Below, piece after piece: positions 1 to 25,200 of a DNA stretch of 64,000 nt. Every line of letters begins with the position of its first letter. Positions within the stretch are counted from its first letter, which is position 1. Made by a program: the position numbers and the translations under genes. The stretch lies in assembly GCA_020137815.1 (NCBI GenBank), contig CM035352.1:5232159-5296158 (forward strand), in the 5' to 3' direction. The stretch is from Hormiphora californensis (lineage: Eukaryota > Ctenophora > Tentaculata > Cydippida > Pleurobrachiidae). The notes below the pieces were generated by a model that was not told where the DNA came from, searched no databases, and saw only the letters and a program-made list of their open reading frames with translations.

Positions 1-281
1 CACGTTTTAACTTTTAAGGCTTTTTGCGCCATAGCTCCGCCATTTCATCACCAATTTGCTAAAACTTGAGCTCGATGCCCTCTTTCCAACCAAGCGAAGA
101 CGAAGCAGTTTGGCGAAGAAATTATGACCAAAAACGTCTAAATTTGGTGCTAAAAACTATGTGACTTTACCGCTAACCTTGCTAATAAGTTTGCTTGAAG
201 AGAGCTAGAGTTGATGCCAACTACGTCAAGCTCAGCTCTATCCACGTGCAGCGACGAAGCGTTGTTATCAACAGCAGCAGA

Positions 282-562
282 CCGCTCGCATGAGGAGAAG
301 CCTTGACGTGGCGCAGCGGCTTACGGCTCCCAGTCTTGACTGGGAGTCGTCCGCTTCTCCTGGTCTGGACTGGGGGCTCAACGAATTCTCCTCAACCAAA
401 GGGACTGCTTCTGATCTGGGATTTTCCAAGCTCCAAAACTCTGTCACGGCCCCTGGCCGGACAATTTCAGTGGAGGATGCAAGGAGTGTCAACCGACACC
501 CTCGGACCAGGAGCGGTGGGGCTGGCGAGAGGTGCTATTTAACCTCAGAACAACAACAACAA
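282..562 (+). mobile_element. Probable tRNA-derived SINE
   Basis: A stretch near 308-318 (TGGCGCAGCGG) resembles a tRNA/Pol III A box, and a degenerate B-box-like stretch follows near 355. The body ends in a (CAA)n run at 547-562. The same 13 bp, CAACAGCAGCAGA, lies on both sides (269-281 and 563-575) and reads as a target-site duplication. The A-box-like head, simple-repeat tail and TSD fit a SINE. The 104-residue open frame across it is probably fortuitous. The right TSD overlaps the CAA tail, which weakens the boundary call. Confidence 0.5.
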
Positions 563-575
563 CAACAGCAGCAGA

Positions 576-2467
576 TCTGTCAGCACGTGTCTGCAATTAT
601 ATAGTCATGTGATCATCTTCAAGCGGGCACACGTGTCTTCGATCGGTTGAGTTTGAAACACTAATGGTTCATCTCCCGAGATGATCTTTGCCACCCTTAC
701 TCAACAGGGATAATAAGGAGTTAAAGAGAGAGCTTAACATCTCAGAGAAATTCTCCATAGCAACGAGTTACTTATCTTAAAACACTGATAAAGGTACCTC
801 CCAAGAGGCTGGCTTGGTAAATATAATTGTAGGCGGCTGACGGAAAACATATATAAACATCGATTTACCGGCATGGGGGATGGGTTTTGTACGGTATATC
901 GAGGTGCACGGTATATCGACAACCGGTATCCGTATATCGAATTTTGACTATAATTGTAGGCAGGTGAGTTGTGGTTCTGATCTTTTGCCATGTAGTACTG
1001 AAAACAGTATGGGTAATGCAGGACTGAACAGATGACCCTCTAGTCTCTTGCATGATGATGATCATGACTTTCTTTCATGTGAAATAGTAGCATTGATCAT
1101 GATGGCATTTGGAGAAATACTATAATACTCTTCTCCCTGCAGGTGTTCTCCAGTAGACAGAGTGTTGAGGGTGGAGGCAGTGAGAACTGAGAAATGGGCA
1201 ATTTGATGATGGACAGGTAGTTACCATGACAATCAACAGCTTGGATGCTCAACCAATTTGAATTGAGGTACGATAATATATTTATTCTGCTCATTCTGCT
1301 CTGTGTGTATGTGTGAGACTGGTGTAACAGTGAACTTGAGTTGACAGCTAGGTTTTTAACCCTCAACCCACCCCTCCCAGTGTCACTACTCAATGACAAT
1401 AGATAAAGATTAGATGGGAGTCTCCGAAGAGGTTGGATGAATTGATGATAGAGAGCAAGTTGGTAAGAACTACCAGTATTAAACTGTTTAGTAAACGGGA
1501 TGAGGACATTTTTTAAATGATTTTATTATTTAATGAAAGAATGTCGATTGTCGGAATTAAAGGACTTCATCATCATGAAGAACTAAACAGGATAAAACAC
1601 ATTGACATAGAGTTAGACTGAGAAGAAATGATGGGATTGAGAAAGAGCGAACTACTAGACTTTCCATTTTCTCACGATATCAACGCTTCCTGATAAGTGA
1701 TAAAATGATCTCACAGTCACTAATATTCTCAGTTCTGTGATATAATTATTTTCAATTTGTTAGATTCTTTCTTTTTATTTGAACTTTGTTCTATTCGGTT
1801 TTCAAGGATGTGGGAATGAAACATGAGTTGTGTGACTCACATCTGTGCAGTGAAGTGTGAGGGTTCAGACTTTGGTAGATCTAAATGGGAGGCGCGATGA
1901 TGAAATTCCGTAAGATGGAAGGCGCAACGCTTTGTCAAATATCCTGCAATGAAGCGGCGCGCATGAACTTACGCGCGGCGTAGGCTTTTCATCAACCGAT
2001 TGATATTTTTATCAGCGCGAGCGAGTTTGACTTTTTTTACTTTTTTTTTCTTCGCCAAAATGGGACCAATCCGCAAATTGGCGTACTCAGTGCTCTGCAT
2101 GCTCTGCAGACTGGCCCTCGACGCACAAAGACACCTTAGGCGGTGGACCAGATGCCCATATCCGTCCCTGCTCTGTCAACAGTGAAAAGTCCCCTAGTGC
2201 ACAAGTTTTTATGGCCACTGACCGTCCCCTTTTTTTCAACACAGATCATAGCTCTACCCCTGATAAGATAGGGACCCTAAGATAGACCTCCACACGAATT
2301 GTCACTTTGTGACCCTCTCCCTTGTCCTGAGCTGTCCGCTGTTGTTATGCATTGAAAGGCCGCACTGCCGTGTGAACCGCAGCTCATTCTTTTCCACATG
2401 TTTGGCTGGGCAGCGTTGGAAACCACACTGTTTTTGGTACACTGACCAGTGACCATGCGGTGACATG
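576..2467. other. Intergenic DNA, no gene recognised
   Basis: No convincing exon was found on either strand. Open frames here are short and lack motifs. The stretch 890-945 has several ggtatatcg-like direct repeats. The rest is ordinary A/T-rich sequence. Confidence 0.5.
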
Positions 2468-2700
2468 TCGCATTGTTTTGAAATTTGAATGTACCACGCT
2501 AGTCACTAGTGTCCCTGAGCTAGGGGACTGGCCCCTTATTAAGTCGTGGCACTGTAGTTTAGCGGAGTCAAGAAACTTGTCACCGTGACAAGTTTCTTGA
2601 CTCCGCTAAACTACAGTGCCACGACTTAATAAGGGGCCAGTCCCCTAGCTCAGGGACACTAGTGACTAGCGTGGTACATTCAAATTTCAAAACAATGCGA
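2468..2700. repeat. Perfect 116-bp-arm palindrome
   Basis: Bases 2468-2583 are the exact reverse complement of 2585-2700, with one spacer base at 2584. The outer end stops 76 bp before the CLP1 start codon. It could be a fold-back MITE, a recent inverted duplication or a chimeric-read assembly artefact. No clear TSD was seen. Confidence 0.9.
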
Positions 2701-2776
2701 ATCATCCGGGATGACTCGTCCCCCTGTATTTACACACATTTTTGCACATCCCCTACTAACTACTTGTTTGCAGGCC

Positions 2777-4058
2777 ATGCCTTACTACGACAGGAAAGAT
2801 GACGACAAATGGATGACTCGAGTGATAACCAGCGAGAATGAGCTGCGTTTTGAGGTTGATACGGAGGAGGTCTCCCTGACATTGGTAGAAGGCCAGGCAG
2901 AGATATTCGGTACCGAGATACCCATTAACAAAATGTACACTTTTGTTCCAGGGCTCAGCGTGGCAGTGTTTTCCTGGCGGGGCTGTCGGCTAAAGATTTC
3001 CTCGCACTGTAAAACTGATTATGTCAGTAAACAGACGCCCATGGTGGTGTACCTCCAGACCCATGGGGCCCTTCAACAGATGAGGAGTAACGCCGAGAGA
3101 GATGGGAAGGACGGACCTAGGAATTTTAGTAGTTGGGCCCCAGGATGTGGGGAAATCAACTCTCTGTAGACTGCTGTGTAACTACGCAGTGAGAATGAAA
3201 CAACAGCCGGTGTATGTTGATCTAGATGTGGGTCAGGGTTCTATTGGGGTGCCTGGGTCTGTTGGTGCACTGGTTTTAGAGAGACAGGCGGATGTGGAGG
3301 AAGGGTTCACTGAGCAACTCCCGATTATATATCACTTTGGTTATAATGTACCCGATGCCAACTGGGATCTGTACAACGAGCTATCTAAACGGATAGCTGA
3401 GGACATTGACAAGAAGTTCGAATTTAGTGCCAAGGCCCGGTACAGTGGTTTTGTGGTTAACACGTGTGGGTACGTGACAGGAGATGGGTACAGGTTTATC
3501 AAAGAAGCGGTGGATATTTTCAAGATTAACTGCATCTTGGTTATCGATCATGAGAAGCTTTTCAACGATCTCCAGAGGGATATCCCAGAGTCTAAAGCCA
3601 CGTCCATCCTACTACCTAAGAGTGGTGGTGTGGTAAAACGGAACATGCCCTGTCGGAAACGAACCAGGGAAAATAGAATCCGGCAATATTTCTATGGCCT
3701 CCGACGGCCTCTAAACCCCTATGTTTTCAACCTCGGGTTTGATGAGATCGAGATATACAAGATTGGGGGACAGGACGTGAATGCTGCTCTGCTGCCCATT
3801 AATAAAATCAGCGACCTAAAAAACAAGCTACACAGTGTCAGGGTAGAGATTGATAACGAGATTCTCCACTCAGTCCTGAGTCTAGTGTATGGTAAACCAC
3901 CCGATCTGCTGTGTTCCACAGTGGCAGGATTTATTGTTGTCAAGGATGTTGATATGGAGAAGAGAGAGATAACGGTGCTCGCCCCCATTCCCCATCCCCT
4001 ACCTCATAGGGTTGCACTTCTCGCTGACACCAAGTATAATGATGATGGGGCGTCTTGA
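2777..4058 (+). CDS. CLP1: CLP1 polyribonucleotide 5'-hydroxyl kinase, one frameshift
   Basis: CLP1 is a nuclear RNA 5'-kinase of the pre-mRNA 3'-end cleavage factor CF II and the tRNA splicing endonuclease complex. The N-terminal beta domain runs from MPYYDRKDD to the ALQQMR segment. The P-loop GPQDVGKST follows, then DVGQG, the LLPKSGGVV segment and C-terminal VAGFIVV. A splice acceptor (tgtttgcag) ends at 2773, so the start at 2777 sits just inside an exon, and the upstream ATG at 2711 would lie in an intron. The reading frame shifts near 3120-3124 (cctaggaatttt): removing one A there restores a protein of about 426 residues, close to the 425 of human CLP1. As given, translation stops at 3169. 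A consensus error is the simplest cause; a pseudogene or a real frameshift is less likely given full conservation downstream. Confidence 0.93.
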
Positions 4059-4813
4059 AATGTGTAGTACTTATCTGGACTTGAGTGTTATCGAGAGTCG
4101 AGGGACAATACCTGGAACATTGGGTAACAAGGTTGTGGTTTTATACCTGTTTTTGAAATGACAATAATATGTTGATGACACAGCCCCGTGCAGAGGGTTT
4201 TATTTGAGAGAAGATGAGAAATATTCAACTGAGCTGGTGTTTAATTATCCCAGATTTTCCACACCTGTAAAGACTAAATATCTGAGTGGGAGGGATAATA
4301 TAATATGCAGTGTGTGTGTGTGAAAGAGGCCTATATATTGGTGACAGATACAACAATTATACCTTTAACTTTCGACCCCTCATCCACTCTCATCATTACT
4401 CCATTTCTTTGAGACTTCTCATCTCTTTAAATTTCTTTATCAGGGCCTTACATTGTCTATTCTTTATTGTCTTGTTACTGTGTATCTTCATCATTACCCC
4501 CTCCCTCCTTTTTACTCCCGCGACAGACAGACCATGTTATTTTTCTACCCCATTTGGTGTTAACTATCCTCCCCCTGTCCTCCTCAATTTGTCGAATCGA
4601 GAAGATCCTAAGAAGAGCAGCTCCTAGTCTGAATCGTATCATTGTGCTTCCAAGAAAATGTTTTGTAATTTTATTGGTTTCAATTCTAACTGTCTGTGTT
4701 ATACTAACACCTTCCTCTCTTTGTTACTCCCTCAGCCCCAAATCATATTCCCCCGCTCCCTATATCCCTTCAATATTCATCATATTATACCCCTCTCTCT
4801 CTCTCTGTTAGCG
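4059..4813. other. Intergenic/5' region of the E2 gene
   Basis: Pyrimidine-rich DNA with no recognisable exon. It ends in a (CT)n tract and ttag acceptor at 4795-4810, directly before the first E2 coding exon. This implies an upstream untranslated (or unseen coding) exon for that gene. Confidence 0.4.
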
Positions 4814-7076
<2,263 letters not shown>

Positions 7077-8160
7077 AAGACTCTGAGACAGAGAGTGAAC
7101 TACAAGGGACAGTGTAATTTTCGTAGCAAGGCTGATATAGCACATGTCAGCCTTGCGAAGAGATTTATTTTAGCTGAAAAGTTTCACAATTTCTTGCGCC
7201 AGGAGGGCTGTGTATAGTCCATTTTTTTTCAACTGTTCACCCCCCAAAGTCGTGCGCGGAATTGTTTTGCGCGTTTATCACATGTTAACGTGTAGCACGC
7301 GCAGCGTAAATTAAAATATCGCATGCGCACGAGTTGAGGGGTGAACAGTTGAATAAAAATGGACTTTATTGAAGATGTAGGAGAGAGAGGGGGAAACTGA
7401 AATGAGGAAGGCCAAGGAGTCCTATTTATGAGATGAGAGAAAGATATGAAAGAGAGGGAAAGAGAGAAAGAGATGCGTAAATACTAAATATGTGTTACAC
7501 GCGAGAGAGAGAGGGGGTGTGAAATTTCATTGCTGACTGTTTGCTTGTTCCGGCTGAGGGAACTGTGCAGGGGGAGAGTTAGCAAGTTGTTTCTTGTCAA
7601 TAAAGATTGTTTGTGTGTTCAATATATTCCTTAGTGAATACACGAGAGTCGTTACCTTTGTTAATTAGTTGCACACTCAGTCACCAATACAAGAGAGAGA
7701 AGGGGGTTGATAAAGTAAGAATGAAAGGAAAATAAGAGAAATTAAAAGAGAAGGTGGGGGTAAAACTAGTGCGTGTAAATCAGTGAGCGAGAGAGAGGGG
7801 GAGAAACATATAACCATGTATGGTGAGTCTGTTCTACAAATTACCGAGCGTGGTACATAACACTGTACGCGCGCGGCCGACACACCATTCCGGAGAAGAG
7901 TGTCAGCATTGGTAAAGTAAACCTGCGCACGGTTCCATAATATCGGATAGTGCGCGCGCATGTGTTGAAACAGCCTCCATGGTGGTCACGCGGTTGCAGT
8001 GGGTGATTGATGCCGATGGTTCATATTTATTCTTTCATAACCTCTGTCACATGTCAAACATGACCTTACCTCAATGTGTATTTTGATTTAGATATAATGA
8101 AATGATACGTGAGTCACGATCAATTGTTACAACAGGTCACGTGAGAAAGGATCCAGGATT
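7077..8160. other. Intergenic region with a fold-back repeat
   Basis: No gene recognised. A fold-back pair lies at about 7216-7246 and 7336-7366 (agtccatttt...caactgttcacccc and its complement), probably a short MITE. GA-rich purine tracts occupy 7370-7800. Confidence 0.5.
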
Positions 8161-8399
8161 TAAAAAGTGAAAAGTTTTTAAAAAAATAATTGACACTGAA
8201 AATAAGGGAGGGGGTTTTTTCCCAAAATTTTGAGCGAGATATTTTTTTTTTTTCCCCCCCCCAAAAATTTTTCTCCCCTTTTTTTTTTTTTTCCCCTCCT
8301 TCTTTTTTTTCCCCCCCTTTTTTTTTTCCCTTTCTTTTTTTGCCCCCTCTCTTTTTTTCTTTCTCCTATCTCTCTTCCCCCTCTCTCCCCTCTCTCCCC

Positions 8400-8430
<31 letters not shown>

Positions 8431-8689
8431 TTCTCTCCTCCTTTTCTTTTCCCCTCTCTTTCTCTCTATTTTCCCCATTTTTCTTCTCTCTAGAGGTCAA
8501 TTTGTAGTTTTTCAGAATTTGGTCTACGCCCCACTGACTCACAAAAAAAGAAAAAAAATAGGAATGTTTCAAATTTGGGGTTTTAAAATTAAAAAAACGT
8601 CTTCCAAGAATCCAAAATCACAATTCTAAATGTCCTAAGTTTCCTATATGGTTCCTTCACTTTGGGACAAAAAAACCCCTCGCCAACTT

Positions 8690-18839
<10,150 letters not shown>

Positions 18840-19193
18840 GTCAATGTATCAAGTAGCAACTGTACAACTATTGGTGTAGTAAAGTAGTAAACTAGTAGTA
18901 AACTAGTTTTTTAGTGTCAAGTAGTAAAACAAGGTGTGACAGCTCAACTAGTAGTAGTATAAAGAACAGCTAGTATAAAGAAAGGAAGAAGGGAAGTAAA
19001 CCTACAGTAGAATTCAACTCGAAGTGTCAAACCACCAACGAGATCTTTACACGCCAGAAAACTTCGAAAACGCGGAGGGAGGAATTGGCGGCAAGATGGA
19101 GAATGTCCCCATTGGACATGGTTGTTTTGTTGGACATGGTTGTTAATGTTTTGTTCAAACGGAGCTCGCGAAAAGAGGGTAGAGCTAGGCAAG

Positions 19194-19751
19194 ATGGACA
19201 CGGATATTGTTGGCAAAATCCTCCAAGGCAGGAAATTAGATTTAGAAAAAACACCGGTTATATGGTTCTGGGACAATTGTCACCCATTAATATTAGGACA
19301 CCCACTAAGCAGTCTCGAAGGAAGAAAGAGCTTGAACTCTTTAATCATCACAGTGGTTATTTTACAATCATACCAAGAACAGTAATGTGAATGAACTATA
19401 AGAACAGTAATGTGAAGAAAGGGAACTATAAGAACAGTAATGTGAATGAAATATAAGAACATTCCACAATGTGGTTCTCGTGAAGAGCGATATATCATGA
19501 CCTGTAGTTATACAAGCTCAATGTGTGTGTGTACAATTTGTACATTTCGATGGAGCGCTTCTTCCGGCAATTCGTGCATGCAGCTTACACTAGATGATGT
19601 TTTCTATCGCTCTCTCGCTTTCTCTCTCTCTCTCTTTCCCTCCCTCCCTATCTCAGTTCTCTCTTCTCTCTCTCCCTCTCCAGCTCTGAAGCGGAATCAG
19701 AACAAGCACTACCTCCAGCCACTGCAGAGTGTGTGTGGGTATAATAAGTAG
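19194..19751 (+). CDS. Candidate small gene, unrecognised
   Basis: A weak model. A possible first exon, 19194-19256 (ATG GAC ACG..., ending CCG|GTTATA), encodes MDTDIVGKILQGRKLDLEKT. A possible last exon after a pyrimidine-rich acceptor at about 19683-19691 runs to a TAG at 19749-19751 and ends LQPLQSVCGYNK. The two ends need not belong together, and a middle exon may be missing. No family was recognised. It would be divergent from the VIT-family gene, with about 350 bp between start codons. Confidence 0.25.
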
Positions 19752-19983
19752 TGCAGGCACTACTATAAAGCAAGTTACACACTACAAACACTACAGACAG
19801 TTGGCCGGGATATTAATTAGCTTGCAGGCTTGTTGTTAGTTTTAGTCGACACTTTGTTTACTTTCGTCTTCGACGTTAATTAAAGTAAACAACTTTTATC
19901 GATAAAAGTAACAACTGACATACAGATCAATATCCCGTGCTCCAACCCTCCCAACCCGGCCCTATAAAATTCCTAAATAGGTT

Positions 19984-20565
19984 CTAAAACCTACATTGAA
20001 CGTGGAAAAAGATAACAAATAAAAGGAATATCTTCACCCAATCCCCAAATATCTCCCCAAAAACATACTCGGTGGGAGATGTAGGAGAAACACCAGCCCG
20101 GCTACTGGTCCGAGTCACGTCCCTGGTAACGTCCCCTCCTTCAGAGACAGGGTTCTCAAACATTACACCTTCCTTCCTGGAGAAGAGAGATAGATATTAG
20201 AGATAGAGCGAGAGAGATAGATATTAGAGATAGAGCGAGAGAGATAGTTATTAGAGATAGAGCGAGAGAGATAGTTATTTCACAATTACATTAAGTTCAT
20301 TCACAATGAAGTATACAACTTTTACATCTGGGTAAAATTTCAAAACCAATTCACAAGATTATACTCACATTTTTCCCTCCGTGTTTTGTCTCTTCTCCCT
20401 TCGTCATATTCAACTGTAGGGAAGAAGCAATATATTGTTAGATCTTGTTGAGTAAGGGGTGGGAGTTTTAATTTCTCAAAAATTAGGAGCACCGACCCTG
20501 ATAAAAAATCAACCCCATCGATTGGTTCTGCCGCTTTGTCAGATACTAGCTCTGACTCCTCCATG
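19984..20565 (-). CDS. Candidate small membrane-anchored protein
   Basis: A possible minus-strand gene. An ATG at 20565 opens MEESELVSDKAAEPIDGVDF, and a C-terminal exon of about 20170-19984 encodes a Ser/Thr-rich stretch, then FGDWVKIFLLFVIFFHV and a stop, which looks like a tail-anchoring helix. A middle exon near 20416-20371 (EYDEGRRDKTRREK) lies between good splice signals. Exon phases could be reconciled only by choosing an inner acceptor. No family was recognised. Confidence 0.3.
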
Positions 20566-20669
20566 CGGCAAGACAGGAAAACACGGAGATATTTCACCAA
20601 TATTTGGCAACTTGCTCCCCCTCGGAGGGACCCTGTTACCGGATACAAGGAATCTCGAAAAGGCAGCAT

Positions 20670-21058
20670 CGCACTGATATCAAAAGGGAGGGTATAGGTC
20701 TAGGAGAACAATACATGTGCAAAATACACCTCTCCCAGCTACACTGGGAGAGGAAATGGTAAAGTAAACAAAAGTTGGAACATCACGTCGTAATGTCGTA
20801 TACTAGTGGTTGCAGAAATGCTATCTCTCTCTCCCATAATAGTTATACACATATTTCTCCGGACTACATTTCCTCTATTCTCGTCACACAATTTTCTACA
20901 GTACGGTACTGTAGCTCCACACCTCAACACAGAGCTAGAGCGATTGAGCTGCATTCAAGAATCGTACGAGAGAATCGGAGAAGCACGCAGGGTTTTAAAA
21001 CAGGGAAATGTTATTATAAGCGGGTCCTACAATATGCGTAGGAGCCCCCTTCTATTTC

Positions 21059-21134
<76 letters not shown>

Positions 21135-22227
21135 TTGTTTCCGTTCTCTCTCTCTCTCTCTCTTATTTTCTTTTTTTCCATTTTCGACAATTTCTCACTA
21201 TGCCTTGGCTTGAAACCAAAACAAATAAACTGAGAGCGAAAGGAACGGTACGACAGGAGCTATAGAGAGAGACCTCTGCGGTCATGCTACAAGATATACA
21301 AGTTCTGATAATTTATCATCTTCTTGCAGTTCCAAGATGATTATAAAGTGAAGATTTGAGATTGAATATGTAATTTGGACCCATATAGCGAGGCTGTCAC
21401 AGGACGGAGTAGGACGTTTAGATGACTCCCACGTGCAGGATAGGAGGCTCTGACTCAGAGTAAATCCTAGCTCTTTCATCTCAGAGTCTGAGAATCAGGA
21501 TGCAACTGATAAAGAATATAGAAATGTGAGATGGAAGAGGGAGGATTTAGGAAACCATAGGATTCACACACGTACTATAAAAGTATGCATACACGGTATC
21601 CTGTTCAATCGGCCTTGAATTGTATAAAATTGCAGTGCAACGGAGAGCAATACCTATCTGACTGGCGGCGTGCAAGCCGGACCCGATCTAAATGCAGTTC
21701 GAGAATTAAAAAGGTGTGTAGTGGCGCCAGACAGGCGGTAATCGCGCCAGACAGGCGGTAATCGTAGGGAAAATTATTTATAAATCCACCAATGTCAGTG
21801 AAAACCGACTCGACATACATACCTCTATAATACGGTGATGACCAGAAGTTGTGGTTCAGTCAATTTCTTGTAACGCCGTGGAGAAGTTCTTCTATCAAGA
21901 AGGGATCCTCTCTTGAACAGATATGAAGGAGAGAGGAACATCCGGTCGCAAGCACAACGGTACAATTTGCACGTGCAGCTATCACCGATTGTCCCATTCT
22001 ATTTCTTTATCTTGGTGACACCCGGAATATATGCTGTTATAACACTGCATGCTACAGAGGTGAGGGGTTTGGTTGAGTAAACAAATTCAAGAATAATAAT
22101 CTTTACGAGTGGGCTGATTAATAAAATTTATAAATTCCATTCAAAACGTGTTTCTTTCCTCTTGGTCAATCGTCATTACATACAAACACACACAAACTAT
22201 AACAGCTTGTGAGGCATATATTACTTT
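20670..22227. other. Intergenic DNA with CT tract
   Basis: No gene recognised. 21067-21133 is a pure (CT)n tract. 21719-21765 has a tandem of gcgccagacaggcggtaatc, related to the ends of mini-element B. Confidence 0.5.
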
Positions 22228-25200
22228 CTATCTATAACTGTAAGTCCGGAATGGTTGGGGTCTACTGAATGCGTGCTCTGGAAATGAAATGTTTCGCTTG
22301 TAAATGTGAGTTTTGTCATTCATTTTCGTCCTAATCAGTTCATTTCTCCACCGGTAATCAGCTGCTCCGCCATTACTCCCTTTGTTGGTGAAGGTTGGCG
22401 GTGCCCGTAGTACCGGGCTCCTAGCTGGCATGTTAGGCCACTGGTTTGGAGGTGTTTTCTGACTGATGGAGTATGCCGATGGACCCCTGTGTATATTGAC
22501 TATGTTGGTTGATATCCTGCTATTTGCAGTACGACCCGATACCGTTGAATGTGTTGATGAAGGAGTAGTGTTGCTATTAGTAACCGAATACCGAGTTTTC
22601 AGGATGGATGTATGTCTCCAATTAACCTTCCCATCTCTCTCAGGTTCCTTCTTCTGCACCAGTTTCTGCTTCATAGGTTCTGGTGTGACACCTGATCTAC
22701 ACGACACCACGCTCATCTTTCTACTCCCCGAGAACCCTGAATCGTTAGTCGTCTCCCTGCTCACACACTCCGGTGCTGGCAAGGGACCTGATCTGAAGGC
22801 CTCCTTGGTTAGGACCTCTGGAGTTATGTTTTCTGTATCAGCTCGAGACTTGCTGGCCGAGTGTCGCCGGGCCGCTTTTTGGTCTTCCCCGCTGCTCGTT
22901 GTTCGCATGGCAATGGTGGCAGTTTTGGGGCGACGCCGCAGTACTTTGGACCGTTTTGGAGAGGATACTGATGACTTCTTGGGAGGGGTAGAGCTTGTAG
23001 TTGCAGTTGTGGAAATAGAGGTTTTGGAAGCTTTGTCTTGGTCCGCTAGGTAACTGAAAAGGGTATAATGGTCATTAGGGTCAGTGGAGCCACTTTGTAG
23101 TTACCCAAAGACAAAGGGAGGAAACTAAATCGTCCTAATTACATAGTGATGTTTTAAAATGTCGCCCGGAGCATACTTTACCGTATTGTTTTGTTCAAAC
23201 ACGGGGAAATGCAAATGGGGTGGGGCAAGACAATTCCCGTACTGAGGTCAATTTGAATATATAAATATAGCTCTTAAGTTAAGGGGTTACTCCACAAGCT
23301 CTTAAAAGCTTGTTAAGTAAGAGCTCTTACCGGTCGAATTTGCGGCAGAGATAGTGGTAGGTAGCGGTGTTGGAAGTGGTATTGTGGGTCAGGATATCCA
23401 GGGATAGAGAGTGGACATTGGCGTTGTGAAACTCAGACATATATCCCAGAACCTGAAAGGAATTTCTATTAATTCGGTCCTACTTTCCATTTGGTAGGAA
23501 ATACTGGTCCCTGATTGGCTGATAACCAGTCACGTGACGTAAATAACGAGTTATGATTGGTTGTTTACTTGTTTCGGTCCTACTTTCCATTTGTGGGACT
23601 ATATTTCTAAACTTCTCTGTACTTGTTATGTGGGATTTGATCAATTTGAACACGACACTAAACACATTGACCCTATTTAAGGCTCCTCAACAAGGTCTCT
23701 CTCTGTACCTCTTGGTTCAGCTCGTCGGAAGTGGTCATGTTGGGAGACTCCACCAGGTTAACATTTCCTCCCATCCACTCATGGGCCACACAATCCCGGA
23801 GTGAGATCCGATCTTTTGGGTCAGGTTGCAGTAGTCGCTGTAATACATCACGGGCTTCTGAAACAGGGAAATTTATGTGGTTAAAGTGTGTGATTTAGGC
23901 CGTATCTCAATCTGGAGACTGTGAAATTATCAATGCATGGACAATGATTTGAGAGTTGAGACAATAAATTGGGGCCGTGTATCGACAGAATTAATTGCTG
24001 ACAAAATCAATTTACTAATCACTTTACTGAGTTTAGTGTACCTGGACTAGTTCCATGTGGTAACGTCTCCATATCTCCTGTTATCATCTTTTGATACAGC
24101 TTCTTGAGGTTGAAGGGCCGCACTTTGAAGGGTAACTTACCCACCAGCATAGCAAACATATTGATACCTCTGAAAATGTGATTGGTGGTGAGATACAGGG
24201 AGGGGGATACAGTAATTGTTGTACTTGTTCTTTTTGCAATTCTCATCGCACCCTGAACCCTCTAATAGTTCAAAACTGCATTCAGGGCTCTCAAATACTA
24301 AATCATTGAAGTTCGCCACTTTCACATCAAGGTACTTATACATTGCCTAATTTTGCAAGTAAAACCAAATTTTCGAAAGTACTCACATTGCCCAGATGTC
24401 GACACGGAAATCATATCCCTTGTTTGCAAGTAGCTCGGGTGCGGCGTATGCAGGACTTCCACACTGTGTCCCCATACCACCCCTTGATTTCAATGCATTC
24501 AGTGTGTTGCTGAGACCGAAATCTATTATTTTCAGATCTCCCTGTCGGTCCAGCATTATATTCTCTACCTTGAGATCCCTGTGAACCACACCGGCACTGT
24601 GCAGGTGCCATACCGCACTAACCAGCTGCCTCACAAACCTACAGGGGGAACAGTAAAGGAAAATTGGGGGTCTTTATGGGAACATTTTGTTCAATAGAGT
24701 CGCGTGATCAAGTCACGTAATCGTAGTGCTGTCTATAGTAAAATATGTAACGCAAAACAGTAAATTTTACCATTGATTCAAACGGGAATGAAACAAAATA
24801 GGCAGGTTCCGTCCCAAAATATATGACTGTAACAACTATACCTCTTTGTTTGAGTCTCGGAGAGTCGCTCATTTTTTGAGATATGATCCTTCATCTCCCC
24901 TCCCCTGATCAACTCCAGGATCAGATAAAATGCAATCTCAGTTTCCAAACTTTCGTACAAGCGAACCTGAGTGGGATGACATATTGTACGTGTGCACTGT
25001 GTAAGATATAACTATTTAGCGCTGCTCTGAACATTTGTATGAGCTGCCAGTGGCAGTATGTGCTGGTTTGAAACGCCCGGTGACCAGTCTTTCTATAAAT
25101 AATTCGTTCTCAGACGTTCTCAGACGTTCTCAGACGTGATCTTATATGAACCACAACGCGATCTGCGTTTCTTGCTATTTAATTTGCGGTTTGAATTTGC

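Noticed and set aside
290-604. 104-residue frame with poly-Gln end
   Set aside because: Lies within the probable SINE; the Gln run is the CAA tail.
2711-2776. Extended CLP1 N-terminus from the ATG at 2711
   Set aside because: A strong acceptor (tgtttgcag) ends at 2773 and the extra residues have no homology to CLP1.
19085-19390. 101- and 87-residue overlapping + frames
   Set aside because: No motif, and the region shows direct repeats (agaacagtaatgtga); only the short first-exon candidate at 19194 was kept, at low confidence.
22466-23053. 195-residue + strand frame
   Set aside because: Antisense shadow of the HUNK C-terminal exon, which has matching splice sites and frame.
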